Below, piece after piece: positions 59,415 to 64,000 of a stretch of DNA of 64,000 nucleotides (positions are counted from its first letter, which is position 1; each line of letters begins with the position of its first letter). The notes under the pieces are model-generated. The model saw only the letters and a list, made by a program, of their open reading frames with translations, had not been told where the DNA came from and did no database searches. Origin of the DNA: Cadophora sp. MPI-SDFR-AT-0126 (lineage: Eukaryota; Ascomycota; Leotiomycetes; Helotiales; Ploettnerulaceae); assembly GCA_020747065.1 (NCBI GenBank), contig JAGMVK010000007.1:1860001-1924000 (forward strand), written 5' to 3'. Both the position numbers and the translations under genes were made by a program.

Positions 59415-61228
59415 TTAGGTTATTAAAGTTACGAGCATAAAAGCGAATGTAACTGGCAAAAGGGCTGAAATCAATTGTCTGGCATCTGATTTTGGGGTCG
59501 GAGTGGCCGAGGTTGTCGACTGTGTTTGGGCAGCAGCAGGATCAGTGCCAGAAGTCTCGTGGCCGTTAAGTCCTGGAGAAAGTGGACCTCCGGCACTGGA
59601 GCTGGCACTGGAAGAGCTGGGAGTTGTTGTGGAACCAGAGTTGGCAGCAGTGGAAGACTCATTACCAGTGGCAGAGATGGTTCCTATAGGTGTTGCGTTA
59701 GAAGAAGTCATGGTGGCGCTTGTGCTTCCAGGTCCGGTGAGAGAAGAAGTGGCCATACCAGTAGAAGTAGGGGAGGAAGAGGATGGTGTTGCCGTGGAGG
59801 ATACGGTAGCAGCTACCGAGTTCTTCTGTGCAAATCCTGGGACGACATTAGTCAAAGTTTACATAACTTTCCAGGACACCCTGCTACTTACCAAGTCTGT
59901 CTTTATCGGTATCGAAAACACTGTAAACATTCTTCAAAAATGTGTCTCCCAACAGCCAGTTCCCAGGCGTCACAGCTTGGCCATAGATATTGCCAGTACA
60001 TACTCCGTTGGCCATAGGCGAGACCCAGTCCTTGGAATCAACGTTGTACGTGGTAGATCCAAATGTAAACGTCAAAGCCGTGGTAGTAGTGCACGGCACT
60101 GTGTAAGTAACATTATTTGTCGTTTCGGCACCAGGAACTAATGCATAGACGAGTTTCGCATCTTCTGGTGGACAGAATATGAAAGATGTTCCGGTGTCGA
60201 CAAAGGCCAACTTCCCCTTAATGTTCGCTTGAGTACTTCCTACTCCAACATTACCCAAGGAAATGGCCCAGTCTCCACCAGCGTCCTTCGATACATCATT
60301 ATAATTCAGGCTCCCGCTGTACTTTGAAGTGTTTGGTTCTCCAAAGTTGATTTCGCCAGTGTTGGTCCCATCCGTGGCTCGATTCAGGCTGACTCCGAAT
60401 ATGTTTGATTTCAAGCTCTTCGATTCGACAAGAGTCTCGAGGAAGATGGGATAATCGCCTCTGGACTGTGACAGACCAAGGATGCCATCGATCGGAAATG
60501 AATTGAAGTCGTCAGAGGTCATGTCGGCAACTCCTAAAGTCATAGGGAAGTTCATGCCAGCCAAAGAAATTGTATCCGTCCCTAATTTTCCACCCACTTG
60601 CCCGGAACCATATGAAATGTTGAACGTCTTGCCATTATCTTTGAATGAAGTTGAGGATGTCGGATCAAATGTGTTATGCACTTTGCAAGGTCCTGAGGTA
60701 CATGACTTTCCCATCACCCAAGTTGTAGCGGCTCCAGTATCGAGAAGCATATAGACGAGAGTTTTGCTTGAGCCCAATGTAACTTCCGTGAAATAGGAGA
60801 AATCTGTGCCGTCTTGGTCGATTGGAGCACTCATCGATTGTGTGGGAGTAGACGCTGGCATAATTTTATATGTGTTGGTCCGTTTTGCAACACCATCGCG
60901 CTCCAAAATCTTGATAGGCTGAACTGGAGTACCGCGCTGATATTTTCTCGTCAACCGTTCTGCGAGGCGTTTTATTTGAACATCGTGAGGGGAGTCATTC
61001 TTTCCGAAAGTGTCAGTGATTGAGGGAAGATATATGCCAAGATCTAGGTACCTTTGGTTTCCGCTGTACGAGTTTGAGAGTTGCTGCTACCAATCCCCGA
61101 TCCTCCACAGCACGTTCAGCAACGCACGTATGGTCTTCGACACAAAGATAGTCCGGGAACCAAGGGAAAAAAGCTGTGGCCGTGGATGCCAACACGACTG
61201 CCGTACCCAAAGCTCTAGTAACCAACAT
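59415..61228 (-). CDS. GPI-type pepsin-family aspartic protease
   Basis: Three exons on the minus strand (61228-61052, 60999-59892, 59836-59415) give 568 aa. A signal peptide (MLVTRALGTAVVLASTATA) and a propeptide with dibasic sites (for example VAKRTN near 95-100) precede the mature enzyme. The two catalytic motifs are intact: D146 in LLDTGAATTWV and D327 in FVDTGTSFIF. The flap tyrosine is in FNISYGSGQV and the fold ends with NWLLGDTFLKNVYSVFDTDK. A Ser/Thr-rich stalk of about 110 residues follows, then a hydrophobic C-terminus (ISALLPVTFAFMLVTLIT) after a polar stretch, as in GPI-anchored yapsin-like enzymes. It probably works at the cell surface or wall. The catalytic domain and stalk are separated by a 55-base intron. 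Confidence 0.93.
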
Positions 61229-63676
61229 GACGAAGTTGTCCGATAGTCCTCAACAATTATATTATCCAAAAAGAATAACTATAAAAATTACTGCTCCAAA
61301 TCCTTTGTCGAATAGCCGATAGCGAACGATACTGGTCCAAGAAAAAATCCAGAAGCTCGTCAATTGAGTTCCAGGCTGCTCAGTGAAACGACTTTCTTCC
61401 AAAACCGGTACAGATAGAACTATGAGATGGAGGAGTTGAACTTCGAGACACCGAGTACCAGACTCTTGATTGCGAGATTATTATAATAGTTTAGGCAGCA
61501 TGGAGACAATATGAAGATGCAAGCCGAAGACAATTAAGTCGTCGACAATGCACAAATCCTGAGTTTCGTCGTGTGAAGGAAGGAGGGACCGATATCTGAG
61601 GATCCGGGAGCCGAAGAGAAACTGGCAACGGAAATAAAACAAAGGAACACTCGACAATTGTATCGGGATGACTTTGTCCTTTGTCCAGAGAAGATGACAC
61701 ACACGATGGAAGTATGTTCGCAGGAAGATGCGGATTGGGAGGGGAGGGGGAAGAGGAGGTCGGCAGGGGAGAGTTGTGAGTAGGACGAACGTAGAGCAGG
61801 TGGCCAGACGAGGGATTCTGGACGAGGTTGGAGATCAAAATGGAGTTCTGGACGATCAGCTTGCGCTTGCACGCATTTGGCCGTCGTCCTATCTGCGTGC
61901 AACCTTGAACCCACAAATGCAGGGGCCGTTGCTCGGCTTGACATCCTTGAAGTTTCCCTTGCCTCCTGGACTCTCCTCCACTTCTTTATCGTCATTTCAG
62001 TCTTCTTTGAGCGCCATGCTGCTGATGCTATTCCTCAAATGCGCTGGCGGGATGTGTGCCCAGGAGCAAGCAGGTCATTCTATCAGCCGGTTTAGCGCGA
62101 AAGGGGCTGGGACGACCAGGGGCTCTCGCTATTGGCTGTGAAGCTTCAACACTTGCATAACCATGCACAACTCATGGGAAACTTTAAGGAAGTCTGCTTT
62201 TCAGCCGCCAGGATACCTTCACACCTTCGATTCCGGAAGCAGAACCTGAGACGAACTCCAATCACCGTTGGCGAGCAAGACATGGCGGTCTGAATTCAAA
62301 ATTGCTCTGGTCCGTGGCGCCCCTGAAAGAACGCCACCGAGGCTTCTGTCCCCTATCACGATCCACACGACGTAATTTACACGTTCATCTGGGGAACCGA
62401 GATTCTTTGTCTCTCTTGCTTTGTGCTGCCCCAAAGATCGTGACGACGTTTGTCCCCCGTTAAACTTAGCTTCCGTAGATGGCCAGCTCCCAAGCTGAAC
62501 GAAGAATTTAGCCATCCCAAACGAATTGTGGTCATCGGAGTTGGCGGCTGTCATAGAAAGTTAAACTCCCGATCTTCCCAAAAGGACTCGTCGCCTGCAG
62601 CGGGTTCATTTTCTCGTATCAACGGCACAAAGTCGTTGTTGACCTCCCTTGCTCTCAACCAGCCAGGATATAGATTGGCTCCCGCTGGCGACACATGTGT
62701 GATTGCGCCCACGACGTTCTGGACACCATCGGCTATGTGCAGCAACGCCGTAATCAGATGTCTCTGAAGATATGTTTCAGAGGTCGGAGTCAATCTTCCC
62801 AAGTTGCGCCAAGATGGTGGAATTGAGGTAAAGACGAGTGGTGTTTTCGTGGTTGCACTTCGGATTTGTGCATAAAGATCGTGGTTCCTTGCACATCAAG
62901 GTTTCGCTAGCGACTTGAATCTTTTTTTGGAGTCGCCACAATATTGTTTCCTACAGTGTGGCTGATTTCATTTTCTATTACTCGTAGATTTGTTGAATCA
63001 TGCAATTGAGCCATCCGCATTCCGTTGAATGTCTAACATAGTCAGTGTTTCACTACCAAATAGTTGATCTGAGAGCATATGATAAATTCAGGCCGTTCGG
63101 TGATCTTTTCACGCTTCGATTCAGGGGTGGGAATTGTCCAATAGGATTCGTCGAATCACCATGTTCAAAGTCATGGATCAGAGCGACAGCTCGTGTAAAT
63201 CTCTCCTAAAAATGTTCGATGATAGACCAGCAATCCCGAATGTAAATTAATGGTAATGAAATATTATTGTCTAACAGTCGATTCCCTCTGTGAAGCTGCG
63301 GGCACTGAGAGCAAATCCCGAGCCACAGAAGAGACCCGACTATTGATTGAATTTGCTTGTAGATACTGCGGTAGCGAAGTAAACACTTCAGCTGGAACAG
63401 AGGAACGCAAAACTACTTCAGCAAAGAACATCTATATCATGATGTTGAGCAGTTTTGTAATGGCACCCAGATATATAGAATCAAGGGGAAGCATTACTGA
63501 ATAATATAAGGATGTATGTAAAATGCTTGTTATCCTCACTCCGCCGTATAACTTGCATTTCTGAATGCCGAAACTTCGGCCTCTTTGTTGCACAAAAGCC
63601 AAATCAAAAACAAATGCGGCACCAATAGTAGCCTCAGACAAACGTTCTCGCCCTCACACCTAGCATCCCCTCCATC
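61229..63676. other. Intergenic region, 2.4 kb, no supported gene
   Basis: This begins with the AT-rich promoter of the aspartic protease (61240-61300). Minus-strand frames at 61491-61995 and 62219-62802 are open over 80-150 codons but show no domain, signal or convincing splice partners. I see nothing else except the AT-rich stretch 62900-63260. Confidence 0.45.
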
Positions 63677-64000
63677 CTACAAAAGTTCCGCTTTCCCGAT
63701 ATTCTCGAACAGTCGCACAACGCTATCAACCCAGTCAAGATTCGATACGCCATCGTCTCTCTGTAGAGACGCTCGGATCGCAAGCTCATGCTGCCTCGCA
63801 ACCATCAAAGACACAATCAACAACATGATTGCAATGCATAAAAAGGAAATGGCCGGGCACGCATCATGAATTCTCCACGATAGAACGCCGGAAAGGGAGC
63901 TCATTGCGGGACAGTAAGACCGACTCATCCCCAGCTTGTGTAAAATGGAATAGCGGTTGAACGAATTTGCATAAATACGATACCTGTGAGGGTGGCGAGT
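63677..64000 (-). CDS. Possible C-terminal part of a gene continuing beyond the right edge
   Basis: A minus-strand frame ending at 63677 reads into the window from the right. It includes a hydrophobic run (PAISFLCIAIMLLIVSLMVA) followed by RQHELAIRASLQRDDGVSNL and a helical end (DSVVRLFENIGKAELL). The composition is protein-like. An ATG at 63928 is in frame, but a GT-AG intron upstream (about 63984 to 63938) could equally join it to an exon outside the window. No family is recognised; it may also be chance. Confidence 0.25.
   Translation of the reverse strand, partial: TRHPHRYRIYANSFNRYSILHKLGMSRSYCPAMSSLSGVLSWRIHDACPAISFLCIAIMLLIVSLMVARQHELAIRASLQRDDGVSNLDWVDSVVRLFENIGKAELL

Noticed and set aside
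61491..61995. Overlapping 141- and 153-codon minus-strand frames
   Set aside because: Two different frames are equally open over the same interval, which suggests biased composition rather than coding. No domain.
62219..62802. Two adjacent minus-strand frames of 111 and 83 codons
   Set aside because: I looked for a splice joining them into one protein and found no known family on either; left uncalled.

Overview
This window looks like nuclear DNA of a filamentous ascomycete (Pezizomycotina). Almost every gene is split by short GT-AG introns of about 41 to 133 bases. Both strands carry single-gene units without operons, and the recognisable products are eukaryotic and fungal: a Zn2Cys6 regulator, mitochondrial porin, Ubc9, Pex19, an HsbA-family surface protein and a GPI-type aspartic protease. 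A Leotiomycetes origin is only a guess from the style of the proteins. I spliced the genes by hand. For each intron-containing gene the listed exons keep one open frame and the phases add up; total lengths match the family where one is known (for example VDAC 283 aa, Ubc9 157 aa, Smn1-like 152 aa).

Layout. The first 18 kb holds widely spaced accessory-type genes, all on the plus strand: a large secreted Ser/Pro-rich protein (1207-3334), a Zn2Cys6 transcription factor (5146-7708), a TDT-family malate/sulfite transporter (9092-10658), a small secreted eight-cysteine protein with effector-like features (11695-12600), a tentative small gene (14892-15224) and a Dip5-like amino acid permease (16070-18093). 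From 18.1 to 24.4 kb lies a gene-poor stretch with a minisatellite, a purine-rich low-complexity tract and small inverted repeats. It ends at a HeLo-like-domain plus ankyrin-repeat protein (24378-26144).

From 26.7 to 45.2 kb the window becomes a compact block of mostly housekeeping genes: HsbA-like protein, methionine aminopeptidase 2, a J-domain protein, VDAC/porin, asparagine synthetase, Ubc9 (SUMO E2), Pex19, a conserved hypothetical, a DUF2408-like protein, ribosomal stalk protein P1 and a YCII-like protein. Several pairs are divergent and share an intergenic promoter region.

From 45.9 kb onward come a conserved hypothetical with two related modules, a secreted cupredoxin, a fungal survival-motor-neuron (Smn1) homologue assembled from five small exons (50784-51488), a decayed short-chain dehydrogenase pseudogene (51861-52837), a Nop15-type nucleolar RRM protein, a vacuolar AAAP amino acid transporter and a GPI-type aspartic protease. 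The last 2.8 kb has only a possible partial gene at the right edge.

I do not see a biosynthetic gene cluster, an intact transposon, a CRISPR-like array or a tRNA/rRNA gene. The points most worth following up are the Smn1 homologue, the HeLo-like/ankyrin protein without a nucleotide-binding domain, the eight-cysteine secreted protein, the triplicated motif in the DUF2408 protein and the lesions in the dehydrogenase pseudogene.
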